Source: Thermoanaerobacter pseudethanolicus ATCC 33223
GTDB lineage: Bacteria; Bacillota; Thermoanaerobacteria; Thermoanaerobacterales; Thermoanaerobacteraceae
Direction: 5' to 3'
Length of the DNA: 64,000 nucleotides
Assembly (NCBI RefSeq): GCF_000019085.1
Contig: NC_010321.1
Coordinates: forward strand, 814,501 to 878,500
Shown here: piece after piece, positions 1 to 9,853 of the stretch
Layout: the number at the start of each line of letters is the position of its first letter
Position numbering within the stretch: the stretch's first letter is position 1
Notes under the pieces: model-generated
What the model was told of the DNA's origin: nothing
What the model saw: only the letters and a program-made list of their open reading frames with translations
The model's database searches: none
Translations under genes and position numbers: made by a program

Positions 1-1070
1 GGCGTAAGGAACATATGAAGCACGGTTATCAGGAAATAAAAACACCTATAATTTTAAATGAGGAATTGTGGCGTAGATCTGGACACTGGGACCATTACAA
101 AGAAAATATGTATTTTACTGAAATAGACGGTGAAACTTACGCGATAAAACCCATGAATTGTCCTGGAGCAATGCTTGTTTACAAATCTACAATGCATAGT
201 TACAGGGATTTACCCTTAAGACTTTGTGAATTGGGTTTAGTGCATAGACATGAACTTTCAGGAGTTTTGCATGGGCTTATGAGAGTAAGAAGTTTTACTC
301 AGGATGATGCTCACTTGTTTATGACTCCTGAGCAGGTAGAAGACGAAATTTTAGGGGTTATAAATTTAGTGGATTATTTCTATAAAATCTTTGGCTTTGA
401 GTATTTTGTTGAATTGTCTACACGTCCTGAAAATTCTATGGGGTCTGATGAAGACTGGGAATTGGCCACAAATGCTTTGATTTCTGCTTTAAACCGCGTG
501 AATTTACCATATAAAGTTAATGAGGGGGATGGTGCATTTTACGGACCCAAAATAGATTTTCATTTAAAAGACAGCATAGGTCGTACATGGCAATGTGGAA
601 CTATCCAATTAGATTTCCAGATGCCTGAAAGGTTTGAACTGGAGTATATAGGCCCAGATGGAGAAAAACACAGACCTATAATGTTACACAGGGTAATTTA
701 CGGAAGTATAGAAAGATTTATTGGAATTCTTACTGAACATTTTGCGGGGGCTTTCCCAACTTGGCTGGCGCCAGTACAAGTTAGAGTTTTGCCTATATCT
801 GATAAACACTATGCTTATGCCCAAAATGTATATGGGCGTCTGTTGGAAAATGACATAAGAGCTGAATTGGACGACAGAAATGAAAAAGTAGGATACAAAA
901 TACGAGAGGCACAACTTCAAAAGATTCCCTATATGCTGATTGTAGGGGATAAAGAAGTAGAACAAGGGACAGTATCTTTAAGGTCAAGAAAAGAAGGGGA
1001 TCTAGGTGCTATTTCCTTAAGTGAGTTTATAGAAAAAATTCTTAAAGAAATCGCTACAAAAGCTTTATAA
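1..1070 (+). CDS. thrS: Threonyl-tRNA synthetase, C-terminal part (5' end outside window)
   Basis: Charges tRNA-Thr with threonine in the cytoplasm. The reading frame is open from the first bases of the window (codons at 3, 6, 9 and so on encode [11 protein letters not shown]), so the ATG at position 15 is an internal Met and the true start lies upstream. Seen here are the class II catalytic core, with motif 2 around RHELSG and [13 protein letters not shown], the zinc-ligand Cys in KPMNCPG, and the C-terminal anticodon-binding domain (about the last 100 residues, starting near PTWLAPVQV). About 355 residues are visible of a family usually near 640. A strong intrinsic terminator follows directly, so this is the last gene of its unit. 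Confidence 0.97.
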   Translation, partial: RKEHMKHGYQEIKTPIILNEELWRRSGHWDHYKENMYFTEIDGETYAIKPMNCPGAMLVYKSTMHSYRDLPLRLCELGLVHRHELSGVLHGLMRVRSFTQDDAHLFMTPEQVEDEILGVINLVDYFYKIFGFEYFVELSTRPENSMGSDEDWELATNALISALNRVNLPYKVNEGDGAFYGPKIDFHLKDSIGRTWQCGTIQLDFQMPERFELEYIGPDGEKHRPIMLHRVIYGSIERFIGILTEHFAGAFPTWLAPVQVRVLPISDKHYAYAQNVYGRLLENDIRAELDDRNEKVGYKIREAQLQKIPYMLIVGDKEVEQGTVSLRSRKEGDLGAISLSEFIEKILKEIATKAL

Positions 1071-1107
1071 AATCAAAATGCTCCTTTAAGGGGCATTTTG
1101 ATTTATT
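1071..1107 (+). terminator. Intrinsic terminator after thrS
   Basis: An 11-bp perfect stem AATCAAAATGC / GCATTTTGATT (1071-1081 and 1094-1104) is extended inward by TCC/GG(G) pairs and followed by a T-rich tract. Confidence 0.85.
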
Positions 1108-1112
1108 GTTTA

Positions 1113-1141
1113 TTGAAAGAATTTAAAAAACGTGATAATCT
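1113..1141 (+). promoter_or_regulatory. Candidate sigma-A promoter for the MFS gene
   Basis: TTGAAA at 1113-1118 and TAATCT at 1136-1141 are 17 bp apart, just after the thrS terminator and 32 bp before the gene. The -10 match is only fair. Confidence 0.45.
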
Positions 1142-1172
1142 AAAATTAAAATATCAATTTTGAGGGAGAGGT

Positions 1173-2417
1173 ATGAAAAAGAACTTAGAGGTTTACAAGC
1201 ATTTGAAATACAACATAAAAATGAATATGATAAATGGTCTTGCATGGGCTATAGGCTTTAATATGGTTAACCCTTTTATTGGAATATATGCCATAAAATT
1301 AGGAGCCGACGATTTTCAGGTATCTCTTTTAAATTCTCTTCCCGCCCTTATGGTGGTAATTGGAGTAATTCCTGTGACCTACTTGATTAATAGCTTAAAG
1401 AATGTTCATAAATTTGCTTATATTGTTCTTTATATTGCACGAGCTTTTTATTTTTTACTTGCTCTTGCTCCCTTTTTTGATAAGGAGTTCCAACCGTGGA
1501 TTGTAGTCATATTAGTAGGAGTAATGAATTTACCTTCTATGGCAGTTGGTATGTGTTGGCAGTCTTTTATGAGTGAATTAATTCCTCCAGAATATAGAAG
1601 TAAAGTTTTCGCTGACAGAAATTTTTGGACGACAATTGTGGCAACAATTACAGTTTTGGTAACAGGATGGTTGCTTGATAAAATAGTTTTCCCTATTAAT
1701 TATCAAGTAATATTTACTGTTGCATTTATTTTCGGATTAATAGAATCTTATTATTTTTCAAGGTTTCATGTAGTAAAAAGAGATTTGGATGAAGCCAAGC
1801 CCGGAAGTTTTTATGAAGCTTTTAGAAACATGTTTGAGTCTAAGAAATTTATATATTTTAATGTAACTTCTTTTATATATTATTTTGCATGGATGATGGC
1901 TTGGCCCATCTTTACCATATATAAGGTAAATTTTTTGCATGCTAACAATGCATGGATGAGTATATTTACTATTGTTTCCTCTATTGGGTCTATTTTAGCT
2001 TTTTATAAATGGGCTGACCTGTCCAACAAAAGGGGAAACGGATTTGCTGTTGCATTAAGTGCATTGCTTCTAGGATTTATTCCCCTCATGTGGGCTACAG
2101 CTAAAAACCTTTATGTTGGCGCTATTTTTGATTTTTTAGGGGGTATAGCTGTAGGAGGTTATAACATGTTGCTCTTAAATTGGCTGTTAGAGCTTTTACC
2201 TCCTACTTCAGAAAAAATGAATTACATCGCCGTGTTTACATTAATTACTCAAATTTCCGCTTTTATTGCTCCTATGTTTGGAATGTGGCTTTATACACAA
2301 ATGGGTTATGTAGCTTTTATGATTTTAACAGGTATTGCAAGAATAGTAGTGAGTATTTTGTACTTTTTAGTAGCTAATTATGAAGATGAGATTAAAGAAA
2401 TTGAAGCAAAGCAGTGA
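1173..2417 (+). CDS. Major facilitator superfamily (MFS) transporter
   Basis: An integral membrane protein of 414 residues with about 12 predicted hydrophobic segments, the usual size and layout for MFS secondary transporters. The N-terminal half shows the family pattern of a helix followed by a short loop and an Asn/Asp-containing turn (GADDFQVSLLNSLPALMVV). A charged cytoplasmic loop near residues 200-220 (KRDLDEAKPG) separates the two six-helix bundles. The start ATG follows a GAGGGAGAGG ribosome site. The next gene, aroC, begins 11 bp downstream, so the two are probably cotranscribed, but no link to aromatic synthesis can be read from the protein. The substrate cannot be predicted. Confidence 0.85.
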   Translation: MKKNLEVYKHLKYNIKMNMINGLAWAIGFNMVNPFIGIYAIKLGADDFQVSLLNSLPALMVVIGVIPVTYLINSLKNVHKFAYIVLYIARAFYFLLALAPFFDKEFQPWIVVILVGVMNLPSMAVGMCWQSFMSELIPPEYRSKVFADRNFWTTIVATITVLVTGWLLDKIVFPINYQVIFTVAFIFGLIESYYFSRFHVVKRDLDEAKPGSFYEAFRNMFESKKFIYFNVTSFIYYFAWMMAWPIFTIYKVNFLHANNAWMSIFTIVSSIGSILAFYKWADLSNKRGNGFAVALSALLLGFIPLMWATAKNLYVGAIFDFLGGIAVGGYNMLLLNWLLELLPPTSEKMNYIAVFTLITQISAFIAPMFGMWLYTQMGYVAFMILTGIARIVVSILYFLVANYEDEIKEIEAKQ

Positions 2418-2428
2418 GGAGGTAAGAT

Positions 2429-3481
2429 ATGAGATATATTACTGCTGGTGAATCCCATGGAGAAGCATTAATTGCTGTTATTGAAGGTCTTCCTTCAAAT
2501 CTTTTGATAGATGAAGAGTTTATAAATAAAGAACTTAAAAGAAGGCAAGGGGGGTATGGAAGAGGAGGAAGAATGGCAATTGAGGAAGATAAAGTTCATG
2601 TATTAAGTGGTATAAGAAACGGTAAAACTATTGGCTCACCTTTAACTTTAGAGATTATAAATAAGGATTATGAAAACTGGAAGAATAAAAAGACGCCTGA
2701 AGTGACAAGGCCTAGACCGGGTCATGCGGACCTTGCAGGAGCAATAAAGTACAATCAGAGAGATTTGAGAAATATTTTGGAACGTTCAAGTGCGAGAGAG
2801 ACGGCTGCAAGAGTGGCGGTGGGAAGTGTAGCGAAATTACTCCTCAAAGAGTTAGATATATATGTGAAAAGCAAGGTTTTGGAAATAGGTGGTGTAAAGG
2901 CAGAAGAAAAGTGGAGAAGGACAATTGATGAAGCTAAATCAAAAGGAGATACCTTAGGAGGTATAATAGAGATAGTAATAGAGGGTGTGCCTGTTGGATT
3001 AGGAAGTCATGTGCAATGGGACAGAAAATTAGATGCGCTTTTAGCCTATCATGTCATGAGTGTGCAGGCGATTAAGGCTGTAGAAATAGGCTTGGGCTTT
3101 GAAGCAGCAAGAAAACCTGGCTCTTTAGTCCACGATGAAATATATTATGACGAAGAAAGAGGATTTTATAGGAAGACCAACAATGCAGGAGGAATTGAAG
3201 GTGGAATTTCAAATGGAAGTCCTATAGTTATAAAAGCTGCTATGAAGCCAATTCCTACTCTTTTAAAACCCCTTACTTCTATTGACATAAATACTAAAGA
3301 GGAAGTAAAAGCTGCTTATGAGCGTTCAGATGTGACTGCTGTTGAAGCTGCTGCCTGTGTTTTAGAAGCAGTTTGTGCTTGGGTGATTGCTGATGAATGC
3401 CTTAAAAAATTTGGCGGTGATTCAATTGAGGAACTAAAGAAAAATTATGATGCATATTTAGTATATGTAAAAAATTTTTAA
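2429..3481 (+). CDS. aroC: Chorismate synthase
   Basis: Last step of the shikimate pathway: converts 5-enolpyruvylshikimate-3-phosphate to chorismate using reduced FMN as a catalyst. The protein has 350 residues, slightly short for the family. It shows the family landmarks: GESHG near the N-terminus, [12 protein letters not shown] (residues about 39-50), RPGHAD with [22 protein letters not shown] (signature 2, about 97-130), and [10 protein letters not shown] with the acceptor-site region near residues 248-270. A canonical AGGAGG site precedes the ATG. It is preceded by an MFS gene at 11 bp. No other shikimate gene is next to it. Confidence 0.97.
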   Translation: MRYITAGESHGEALIAVIEGLPSNLLIDEEFINKELKRRQGGYGRGGRMAIEEDKVHVLSGIRNGKTIGSPLTLEIINKDYENWKNKKTPEVTRPRPGHADLAGAIKYNQRDLRNILERSSARETAARVAVGSVAKLLLKELDIYVKSKVLEIGGVKAEEKWRRTIDEAKSKGDTLGGIIEIVIEGVPVGLGSHVQWDRKLDALLAYHVMSVQAIKAVEIGLGFEAARKPGSLVHDEIYYDEERGFYRKTNNAGGIEGGISNGSPIVIKAAMKPIPTLLKPLTSIDINTKEEVKAAYERSDVTAVEAAACVLEAVCAWVIADECLKKFGGDSIEELKKNYDAYLVYVKNF

Positions 3482-3539
3482 ATCTCCAAAATGGAGGTTA
3501 TTTGACTAAAAGATTAGCAAAGGCAATCTAAAATAAATA

Positions 3540-3568
3540 TTGACAAAAAAATAAAATAATGATAAACT
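3540..3568 (+). promoter_or_regulatory. Sigma-A promoter of the infC operon
   Basis: TTGACA (3540-3545), a 17-bp spacer and TAAACT (3563-3568). This puts the transcript start near 3575 and leaves a leader of about 145 nt before infC. Confidence 0.75.
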
Positions 3569-3574
3569 AAAAAA

Positions 3575-3719
3575 GCGAATAAGTAGAAGCGCCCGCTTCT
3601 CACCTTTCACCGAAGGTGCAAAGGTTTCTTCAAAAGTATTTATCTTTGTTTTATTGTAAAGAAGCGGGTATTTCTATATCCGCTTTTATTTTTTCATAAT
3701 TTTTAGGAGGTGCGTATTT
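3575..3719 (+). ncRNA. L20-type leader / transcription attenuator of infC-rpmI-rplT
   Basis: The leader has two mutually exclusive folds that can be read directly. CCCGCTTCT (3592-3600) is perfectly complementary to AGAAGCGGG (3660-3668). The same 3' segment also forms a terminator stem, AAGCGGGTAT / ATATCCGCTT (3662-3671 and 3676-3685, one G-U pair), followed by TTTATTTTTT. Between the long-range partners is a hairpin CACCTT/AAGGTG (3601-3618). In Bacillus subtilis, L20 binds the infC leader and causes premature termination. The same role is inferred here from position, gene order and architecture. A covariance-model match was not tested. Confidence 0.8.
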
Positions 3720-4229
3720 ATTAACAAAGAGCTGCAGGTCAATGAGGAAATAAGGGACAAAGAGGTAAGGCTGATTGACCAAGACGGTAAGCAAATAGGT
3801 ATAATGTCGGCAAAGGAAGCTTATAAAATTGCTCAAGAGCGACATCTTGATTTGGTTAAGATTGCCCCTCAAGCCAATCCGCCCGTGTGCAAATTGATGG
3901 ATTTTGGTAAGTATAGGTATGAACTTAGTAAAAGAGAAAAAGAGGCAAAGAAAAAGCAAAAGATTATAAATGTAAAAGAAATAAGGATGTCCCCGACTAT
4001 TGAAGACCATGACTTTGGTGTAAAGTTAAAAAGTGCTATTAAGTTTTTAAAAGAAGGTAATAAAGTAAAAGTTACTATAAGATTTAGAGGAAGGGAAGCA
4101 GCTCACACTTCGCTGGCAGAAGACCTTTTAAAAAGGTTTGCAAATGAGCTCAGTGAGTATGGCGTTATAGAAAAAGCTCCTAATATTGAGGGGCGAAATT
4201 TAATGATGGTATTAACACCAAAAAGTTAG
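3720..4229 (+). CDS. infC: Translation initiation factor IF-3 with an AUU start codon
   Basis: Binds the 30S subunit, keeps the subunits apart and proofreads initiator tRNA and start-codon pairing. The frame contains an ATG at 3804, but the conserved N-terminus (NKELQVNEEIRDKEVRLIDQ) lies upstream of it and in frame. The only start well placed after AGGAGG (3705-3710) is ATT at 3720, nine bases away. This gives 169 residues, the normal IF-3 length, with the N-domain ending at PPVCKLMDFGKYRYE, a lysine-rich linker and the C-domain. An AUU start for infC is well known in E. coli, where it allows autoregulation; that it is used here is inferred from the ribosome site and the conserved N-terminus. 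First gene of infC-rpmI-rplT, behind the L20-type leader. Confidence 0.95.
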   Translation: MNKELQVNEEIRDKEVRLIDQDGKQIGIMSAKEAYKIAQERHLDLVKIAPQANPPVCKLMDFGKYRYELSKREKEAKKKQKIINVKEIRMSPTIEDHDFGVKLKSAIKFLKEGNKVKVTIRFRGREAAHTSLAEDLLKRFANELSEYGVIEKAPNIEGRNLMMVLTPKS

Positions 4230-4256
4230 CAAAAATTACAGAAGGAGGATATATTT

Positions 4257-4454
4257 ATGCCTAAAATGAAAACACATAGAGGAGCAGCAAAAAGGTTTAA
4301 AGTGTTAAAGTCAGGAAAAGTTAAAAGGTCGAGAGCTTATAAAAGTCACCTTTTGACACATAAAAATGCAAAAAGAAAAAGAAGATTGAGAAAAGCTACT
4401 TATTTGGTAGGTGCGGATGCTAAAAATATCAAACGCTTATTACCTTATTCATAA
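4257..4454 (+). CDS. rpmI: 50S ribosomal protein L35 (bL35)
   Basis: A structural protein of the large ribosomal subunit. It is 65 residues, very basic, and starts [15 protein letters not shown], the hallmark L35 N-terminus. It ends with the family's K-R-LLPY motif. An AGGAGG site lies 8 bases before the ATG. It sits in the conserved infC-rpmI-rplT order, 27 bp after infC and 20 bp before rplT. Confidence 0.98.
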   Translation: MPKMKTHRGAAKRFKVLKSGKVKRSRAYKSHLLTHKNAKRKRRLRKATYLVGADAKNIKRLLPYS

Positions 4455-4474
4455 TAGATTAGGAGGTTTTTAAA

Positions 4475-4834
4475 ATGGCTAGAGTAAAATTTGGGAAAGT
4501 GACGAGGAGAAGACGCAAGAAAATATTGAAGCTTGCAAAAGGTTATTTTGGAGCTAAGAGCAAGCTTTTTAGAGTTGCCAATCAAGCAGTAATGAAATCT
4601 TTAATGTATGCTTATATTGGCAGAAAATTAAGAAAGAGAGATTTTAGAAAGCTTTGGATAACAAGAATAAATGCTGCTGCAAGAGCCCACGGAATTTCCT
4701 ACAGCAGGTTTATAAATGGGCTTAAAAAGGCTGGAATAGAAATTAACAGGAAGATGCTTTCAGAAATGGCGATAAACGACGAAAAAGCCTTTGCAGAATT
4801 AGTAAATATAGCTAAGCAGCAGTTAAACGCATAA
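4475..4834 (+). CDS. rplT: 50S ribosomal protein L20 (bL20)
   Basis: Binds 23S rRNA early in 50S assembly and, in Firmicutes, represses its own operon by binding the infC leader. The protein has 119 residues with a basic N-terminal helix ([19 protein letters not shown]), then the conserved [11 protein letters not shown] and [11 protein letters not shown] segments, which are standard L20 features. A TAGGAGG site precedes the ATG. It is the last gene of the operon, and a terminator follows at the stop codon. Confidence 0.98.
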   Translation: MARVKFGKVTRRRRKKILKLAKGYFGAKSKLFRVANQAVMKSLMYAYIGRKLRKRDFRKLWITRINAAARAHGISYSRFINGLKKAGIEINRKMLSEMAINDEKAFAELVNIAKQQLNA

Positions 4835-4860
4835 GGCCAGTTTGTATGGCCTTTTGCTTT
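4832..4860 (+). terminator. Intrinsic terminator after rplT
   Basis: Stem AAGGCCA / TGGCCTT with a seven-base loop, followed by TTGCTTT. It overlaps the rplT stop codon. Confidence 0.8.
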
Positions 4861-4887
4861 AACTAATTTTGTAAAAGAGTGGTTGAA

Positions 4888-5652
4888 ATGTTAATTACGA
4901 GTGAAAACAATGACCTTATAAAAAAAATAAAAAAGCTAAAAGACAAAAAGGGCCGATATGAAGAAGGGATGTTTTTTGTAGAGGGTACTACAAATGTATT
5001 GGAGGCTTTAAAAAGTGACTTTGAAATAGAGTACATAGTTATGGGGGAAGGGGTTAAAATAGATATTCCCAAAGGGGATTTTGAAATTGTACATACTACT
5101 GAAAGAATCTTTAAGAAAATAAGTGATACAGTAACTCCACAAATGGTCATGGCGATTATAAAAATACCAAAATATGTAGAAAATACTTATATAAAAGAAA
5201 AGGGTGTATATGTTATAGCAGACAATATTCAAGACCCAGGAAATTTAGGTACTATAATACGTACGGCTGATGCATTTGGAGTTAGTGCTATTTTTACTAT
5301 AAATAACTGTGTGGATGTTTTTAATCCAAAGGTTTTAAGAGCCTCTATGGGTTCTATTTTTCACATTCCTGTCATAGCTGCTACTTCACAAATTTTGTTA
5401 AAACTTAAGCAAAGGGGAATAAAAGTTTTTGCAACTTACTTAAAAGCCCAAAAATTAGTTCATGAATGCAATATTTCGGATAAAGTAGCTTTTGTTTTGG
5501 GGAATGAAGCGAAAGGTGTCAGCGTTGTAGACTTGGTAGATGACTTTGTGAAAATACCTATGACAGGGGAGGCAGAGTCTTTAAATGTTTCAATCGCTGC
5601 TAGTATATTTTTATACGAATCTCAAAGGCAGAGGTTGATAAAAAATAATTAG
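4888..5652 (+). CDS. TrmH/SpoU-family RNA 2'-O-methyltransferase
   Basis: A SPOUT-class methyltransferase that uses S-adenosylmethionine to methylate a ribose 2'-OH in rRNA or tRNA; the exact nucleotide cannot be assigned. The ATG at 4888 gives 254 residues; a GTG at 4879 is also possible, but MLITSENNDLIKKIKKL is the usual start of this subfamily. The N-terminal substrate-binding domain (about residues 1-95) is followed by the knotted catalytic domain. That domain has motif 1 (DNIQDPGNLGTIIRTADAFG, about 113-132), motif 2 (FVLGNEAKGVS) and motif 3 (IPMTGEAESLNVSIAASIFLYE). It follows rplT, as rRNA methylase genes often do in Firmicutes. The pheST promoter lies inside its 3' end. Confidence 0.9.
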   Translation: MLITSENNDLIKKIKKLKDKKGRYEEGMFFVEGTTNVLEALKSDFEIEYIVMGEGVKIDIPKGDFEIVHTTERIFKKISDTVTPQMVMAIIKIPKYVENTYIKEKGVYVIADNIQDPGNLGTIIRTADAFGVSAIFTINNCVDVFNPKVLRASMGSIFHIPVIAATSQILLKLKQRGIKVFATYLKAQKLVHECNISDKVAFVLGNEAKGVSVVDLVDDFVKIPMTGEAESLNVSIAASIFLYESQRQRLIKNN

Positions 5653-5663
5653 GATGGTATAAT
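5635..5663 (+). promoter_or_regulatory. Sigma-A promoter of the pheST T-box transcript
   Basis: TTGATA (5635-5640), exactly 17 bp, then TATAAT (5658-5663). The -35 lies inside the 3' end of the methyltransferase gene. Confidence 0.75.
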
Positions 5664-5684
5664 CTTAAAAAAATATTTCAAAAT

Positions 5685-5915
5685 GCTATGAAGGAGTAAA
5701 GTACATTATCGAAAATCACAGGGAGATAACACCGTAGACTGAGAGTGTTATCGTTAAGTAGATAATGGAAAGTTCCCTCCGGAGCAGCGTGCTGAACTAA
5801 TAGTAGGCATTGCCGGTCATACCGTTATCCAAATGAGTGAGCATTTTTTATAAAATGCTAATTTAGGTGGTACCGCGGATTCTTCGTCCTATTGACGGAG
5901 GATTTTTTATTTTAA
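5685..5915 (+). ncRNA. T-box riboswitch (tRNA-Phe sensing) upstream of pheST
   Basis: The T-box sequence AGGTGGTACCGCGG lies at 5865-5878, directly before a terminator. Stem I can be drawn: base GGAG (5693-5696) / CTCC (5777-5780), and upper stem CATTATC (5704-5710) / GATAATG (5761-5767). Between them is a specifier loop with AGTA on the 5' side and GAA plus the triplet TTC (5773-5775) on the 3' side. TTC is a phenylalanine codon and fits the downstream genes. A perfect hairpin GATAACAC/GTGTTATC (5725-5751) forms the top of stem I. In this class, uncharged tRNA stabilises the antiterminator, so shortage of charged tRNA-Phe turns on pheST. Confidence 0.93.
5879..5915 (+). terminator. T-box-controlled terminator
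   Basis: GATTCTTCGTC / GACGGAGGATT pair with G-U pairs around a short loop, followed by TTTTTATTTT. The stem begins right after the T-box sequence, so it competes with the antiterminator. Confidence 0.85.
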
Positions 5916-5946
5916 CTAATACACCAAAAGAGGGGTTGGTTTAAAG

Positions 5947-6966
5947 ATGGAAGAATTGTTGCGCAAGCTTTATGAAGATGCACAAAAAGAAATTCTGTCA
6001 GCTGATAGTTTACAGCAAATTGAAAACTTAAGAGTTAAATACTTAGGTAAAAAAGGCGAATTGACGCAAATTTTAAGGGGAATGGGAAGTTTAAAGCCTG
6101 AAGAAAGACCTGTAATTGGTCAAATTGCCAATGAAGTTAGAGAGAAAATTGAGGGTTTACTCACAGAAACAAAAAATAAAATTGCCCAATTAGAAAAAGA
6201 AAAGAGGATAAAAAGTGAGTACATAGACATAACTATGCCGGGTAAACCTTATGAGTACGGTCACAAACATCCCATGACACAAGTATTGGATGAAATTAAA
6301 AAGATATTTTTAGGATTAGGCTTTTCTATTGCAGAAGGGCCAGAAATAGAGTTTACTTATTACAACTTTGAGGCATTAAATACTCCAGAGGACCATCCAG
6401 CGAGAGACTTACAGGATACCTTTTATGTGACTTCTGATATACTTTTGAGGACTCAAACATCCCCGGTACAAGTAAGGACTATGGAGAAAAATAAGCCTCC
6501 AATAAGGGTTATATCTCCTGGAAGGGTTTATAGGTCTGATGAGATAGATGCAACTCACTCTCCAGTATTTCATCAGATGGAAGGGCTTGTAGTAGATGAA
6601 GGAATAACAATGGGAGATTTAAAAGGAGTTTTAAATATATTTGCGAAGAAATTTTTTGGGGAAGACACTCAAACCAAATTTAGACCTCATTATTTTCCCT
6701 TTACAGAACCCAGTGCAGAAATGGACGTGAGCTGTTTTGCTTGTGGTGGAAAAGGTTGTAGAGTTTGCGGTTATACTGGTTGGATTGAAATTTTAGGTGC
6801 AGGCATGGTACATCCTAATGTTTTGAGAATGTCTGGTATTGATCCTGAAAAATACAGTGGATTTGCTTTTGGATTGGGGATAGATAGGATTACAATGCTG
6901 AAATACGGAATAGAAGATTTGAGACTTCTTTTTGAAAATGATTTAAGGTTTATACAACAGTTTTAA
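5947..6966 (+). CDS. pheS: Phenylalanyl-tRNA synthetase alpha subunit
   Basis: Catalytic subunit of the (alpha-beta)2 enzyme that charges tRNA-Phe. It is 339 residues, the normal bacterial length. The N-terminal coiled-coil tRNA-binding region spans about residues 1-90. The class II core follows, with motif 2 ([21 protein letters not shown], about 198-218) and motif 3 near the C-terminus ([14 protein letters not shown]). [18 protein letters not shown] segment is typical of Firmicute PheS. It is 12 bp upstream of pheT in one operon under the T-box. Confidence 0.98.
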   Translation: MEELLRKLYEDAQKEILSADSLQQIENLRVKYLGKKGELTQILRGMGSLKPEERPVIGQIANEVREKIEGLLTETKNKIAQLEKEKRIKSEYIDITMPGKPYEYGHKHPMTQVLDEIKKIFLGLGFSIAEGPEIEFTYYNFEALNTPEDHPARDLQDTFYVTSDILLRTQTSPVQVRTMEKNKPPIRVISPGRVYRSDEIDATHSPVFHQMEGLVVDEGITMGDLKGVLNIFAKKFFGEDTQTKFRPHYFPFTEPSAEMDVSCFACGGKGCRVCGYTGWIEILGAGMVHPNVLRMSGIDPEKYSGFAFGLGIDRITMLKYGIEDLRLLFENDLRFIQQF

Positions 6967-6978
6967 AGGGGTGGTCGT

Positions 6979-9363
6979 ATGTTAGTGTCACTTTCGTGGT
7001 TGAAAGAGTTTGTTGACATAGATGAAGATGCGAAAGCTATTGCTGAAGGCCTTACTATGTCAGGGTCAAAGGTAGAGACTATAACAAGTTATGGGAAAGA
7101 AATTTCAAATGTGGTGGTAGGGAAAATTATTTCATTAGAAAAGCACCCTAATGCTGATAAATTGTTAGTTGGTATTGTAGATGTAGGCACTGAAAAACTA
7201 CAAATTGTAACCGGAGCACAAAATATTAAAGTGGGGGATTACATACCAGTAGCACTTCATGGCGCAACTCTTCCTGGAGGAGTTAAGATAAAAAGAGGCA
7301 AATTAAGAGGAATAGAATCCAATGGCATGATGTGTTCTGCTGAAGAGCTAGGACTTGATGAAAGCCTGCTGCCAGAATATCAAAGAAACGGAATTTTTAT
7401 ATTACCACCTTTTCCATTAGGAATGGATATAAATGAAGCTCTTCAGCTAAAAGACGATGTATTGGAATTTGAGATAACGCCCAACAGACCTGATTGTTTG
7501 TCAATGGTAGGAATAGCGAGAGAGGTAGCTGCGACTTTTAAGAAAAAATTTAAAATGCCAGTGGTAGAAGTTAATGAAAGCGAAAAACAAAATCCTGCAA
7601 AAGTGACTATTGAGGCTACGGATTTATGCTTTAGATATGTGGCAAGGGTCGTTAAGAATGTGAAGATAGGTCCTTCTCCTATGTGGATGCAGATGCGTCT
7701 TTTGAAAGCGGGAATAAGACCTATAAATAACGTGGTGGATGTTACAAACTATGTGATGTTAGAATTAGGTCAGCCCTTACACGCTTTTGATTTGGACAAA
7801 GTTGAAAACAAGCATATAATTGTGAGAAGGGCAAAAGAAGGAGAAAAATTAGTTACATTGGATGGAAAAGAGAGAACTTTAGACAGCTCAATGTTGGTTA
7901 TTGCTGATGAGAAGGAAGCTATAGGTTTGGCAGGTGTAATGGGAGGAGAAAATACGGAGATAACTGACACTACTGTAAATATTTTAATAGAAAGTGCTAA
8001 TTTTAAAGGAAGCAATATAAGGCATACTTCTAAGAAATTGGGTTTAAGAAGTGAAGCTTCTTCAAGATTTGAAAAAGGTTTAGACCCAGAGATTACAGTT
8101 TTAGCTTGTGAAAGAGCAGCACAGCTTATGGAAAAATACTGTGGTGGTACAGTTTTAAAAGGGCTTGTGGACGAGTATCCAAAGCCAATTGAAAAAACAG
8201 TTTTAACTGTAAATCCTCACAGGATTAATAGATTTTTAGGCACAGAGCTTCCGACATCTCAAATGATTGAAATATTGGAGTCTTTAGAGTTTAAAGTTCT
8301 ACAAAAAGGCGATGACCTTGAGATAACAGTTCCGCATTTTCGCAGAGATGTGACAATGGAGGCAGACATTGCAGAAGAAATAGCGAGGTTATTTGGATAC
8401 AACAACATACAAGATAGCTTAATGAAAAACGCTCAAACGACATTGGGGGCAATGACAAAAGAACAGGAATTAGAGGAAAAAATAAAAGAAGTGCTGTTGG
8501 TTTGCGGATTGAATGAAATAGTTACGATATCTTTTATGGGAAGCAAAGACTTAGATAAAATCAATGTGCCTTTAGACAGTCCATTGAGGAAAGCAGTTAA
8601 AATTATAAATCCTTTGGGAGAAGACCAAAGCCTTATGAGAACTACTCTACTGCCTTTTATATTGAATGTAGCTTATACCAACTATAGTAGAAAAGTACAA
8701 GATTTCAAAGTTTTTGAAATATCTAAAGTCTTTATGCCAAAAGAATTACCCTTAAAAGAATTACCACAGGAAATAAAGACTATTGCAATAGGAATGTACG
8801 GGAAAGATGTGGATTTTTACTCATTAAAAGGAGTAATAGAAGCACTTTTTGAAGTAATGGGTATAAAAGGAGTAGAATATGTAAGGGCAGAAGATCCTTC
8901 CTATCATCCAGGAAGGTCTGCAAAAATTCTCCTAGGTGACGAAACATTAGGTATATTTGGAGAGATACACCCTGATGTTTTAGAAAATTACGACATACCT
9001 GTTAGAGTCTACGGTGGAGAAATAAACTTAGATAAAGTAATACAATATGCTAATGTAGAAAAGAGGTACATGCCTCTTCCCAAGTATCCAGCTGTAGAAA
9101 GGGATATAGCAGTTTTGGTAGATAGAGATATTTTTGTAAAAGATGTGGAAAAAGTTATACTTGAAACAGGAGGAAAACTTATAGATAAAGTCGAATTGTT
9201 TGACGTCTATAAAGGTCCTAACATCCCTGAAGGCAAAAAAAGCGTTGCTTTCTCTATCTGGTATAGGTCTTATGAAAGGACTTTGACAGATGAAGAGGTA
9301 AATGTAATTCACAACAACATTGTAGAGGCTCTTGACAAAAAATTAGGAGCCAAATTAAGATAA
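6979..9363 (+). CDS. pheT: Phenylalanyl-tRNA synthetase beta subunit
   Basis: Large subunit of phenylalanyl-tRNA synthetase, with roles in tRNA binding and editing of mischarged Tyr-tRNA-Phe. It has 794 residues, the family norm. Order of domains: an N-terminal tRNA-binding OB fold (about 40-150, with KHPNADKL and VTGAQNI), the B3/B4 editing domain with the [22 protein letters not shown] segment (about 250-275), the B5 domain, the inactive synthetase-like core, and the C-terminal ferredoxin-like anticodon-binding domain (about 700-794, from [12 protein letters not shown]). It ends at an intrinsic terminator. Confidence 0.98.
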   Translation: MLVSLSWLKEFVDIDEDAKAIAEGLTMSGSKVETITSYGKEISNVVVGKIISLEKHPNADKLLVGIVDVGTEKLQIVTGAQNIKVGDYIPVALHGATLPGGVKIKRGKLRGIESNGMMCSAEELGLDESLLPEYQRNGIFILPPFPLGMDINEALQLKDDVLEFEITPNRPDCLSMVGIAREVAATFKKKFKMPVVEVNESEKQNPAKVTIEATDLCFRYVARVVKNVKIGPSPMWMQMRLLKAGIRPINNVVDVTNYVMLELGQPLHAFDLDKVENKHIIVRRAKEGEKLVTLDGKERTLDSSMLVIADEKEAIGLAGVMGGENTEITDTTVNILIESANFKGSNIRHTSKKLGLRSEASSRFEKGLDPEITVLACERAAQLMEKYCGGTVLKGLVDEYPKPIEKTVLTVNPHRINRFLGTELPTSQMIEILESLEFKVLQKGDDLEITVPHFRRDVTMEADIAEEIARLFGYNNIQDSLMKNAQTTLGAMTKEQELEEKIKEVLLVCGLNEIVTISFMGSKDLDKINVPLDSPLRKAVKIINPLGEDQSLMRTTLLPFILNVAYTNYSRKVQDFKVFEISKVFMPKELPLKELPQEIKTIAIGMYGKDVDFYSLKGVIEALFEVMGIKGVEYVRAEDPSYHPGRSAKILLGDETLGIFGEIHPDVLENYDIPVRVYGGEINLDKVIQYANVEKRYMPLPKYPAVERDIAVLVDRDIFVKDVEKVILETGGKLIDKVELFDVYKGPNIPEGKKSVAFSIWYRSYERTLTDEEVNVIHNNIVEALDKKLGAKLR

Positions 9364-9391
9364 AAAAGGCAATTTTACAGCCTTTTTTATC
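9363..9391 (+). terminator. Intrinsic terminator after pheT
   Basis: AAAAAAGGC / GCCTTTTTT with a nine-base loop immediately after the pheT stop codon. Confidence 0.85.
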
Positions 9392-9468
9392 TTTTATCTT
9401 AATTAAGAAGGAAATTGCACTTTAATGTAGAAGTAAATAAAATAACAAAAGATTAAGGGGATGTTTTT

Positions 9469-9843
9469 GTGGAGTTAAATAAAGTTACCGTGATTATCAA
9501 TGGGAATGAATATATTTTAAAATCTGATTATCCTGAAGAGCATGTAATAAAACTTGCCAATTATGTAGACAATGTAATTAAAGAATTGCTCCAAAACTAC
9601 GTAAAGTTATCACAAATGCAACTACTACTTTTGTCGTCTTTAAATATTGCAGATGAACTTTTTATTGCAAAAGAAGAAAATAATGCTATCAAAAAGGAAT
9701 TGCTTTCTTTAAAAGCAGAATTAGAAGAAAAAAATCGCTATATAAAACAATTAGAGGAGGAGCTTACTAAAACTAAACAACAGCTTTTAGAGACAGAGGA
9801 AGAGTTTCGGCAGTTTATAGAAACTTTTGATGAAGAAAAGTAA
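9469..9843 (+). CDS. zapA: Cell division protein ZapA
   Basis: A small cytosolic FtsZ-associated protein that bundles FtsZ filaments and stabilises the Z-ring. It has 124 residues starting at GTG behind TAAGGGGA. The N-terminal globular part (NKVTVIINGNEYILKSDYPEEHVIKLANYVD) is the ZapA domain. From about residue 60 onward it is a charged, heptad-like coiled coil, longer than in the shortest members. It overlaps no gene, but the U32 peptidase starts 10 bp after its stop, so they are likely cotranscribed. The gene order zapA - U32 peptidase - mutS2 is familiar from clostridial genomes. Confidence 0.92.
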   Translation: MELNKVTVIINGNEYILKSDYPEEHVIKLANYVDNVIKELLQNYVKLSQMQLLLLSSLNIADELFIAKEENNAIKKELLSLKAELEEKNRYIKQLEEELTKTKQQLLETEEEFRQFIETFDEEK

Positions 9844-9853
9844 AGGTGATTGG

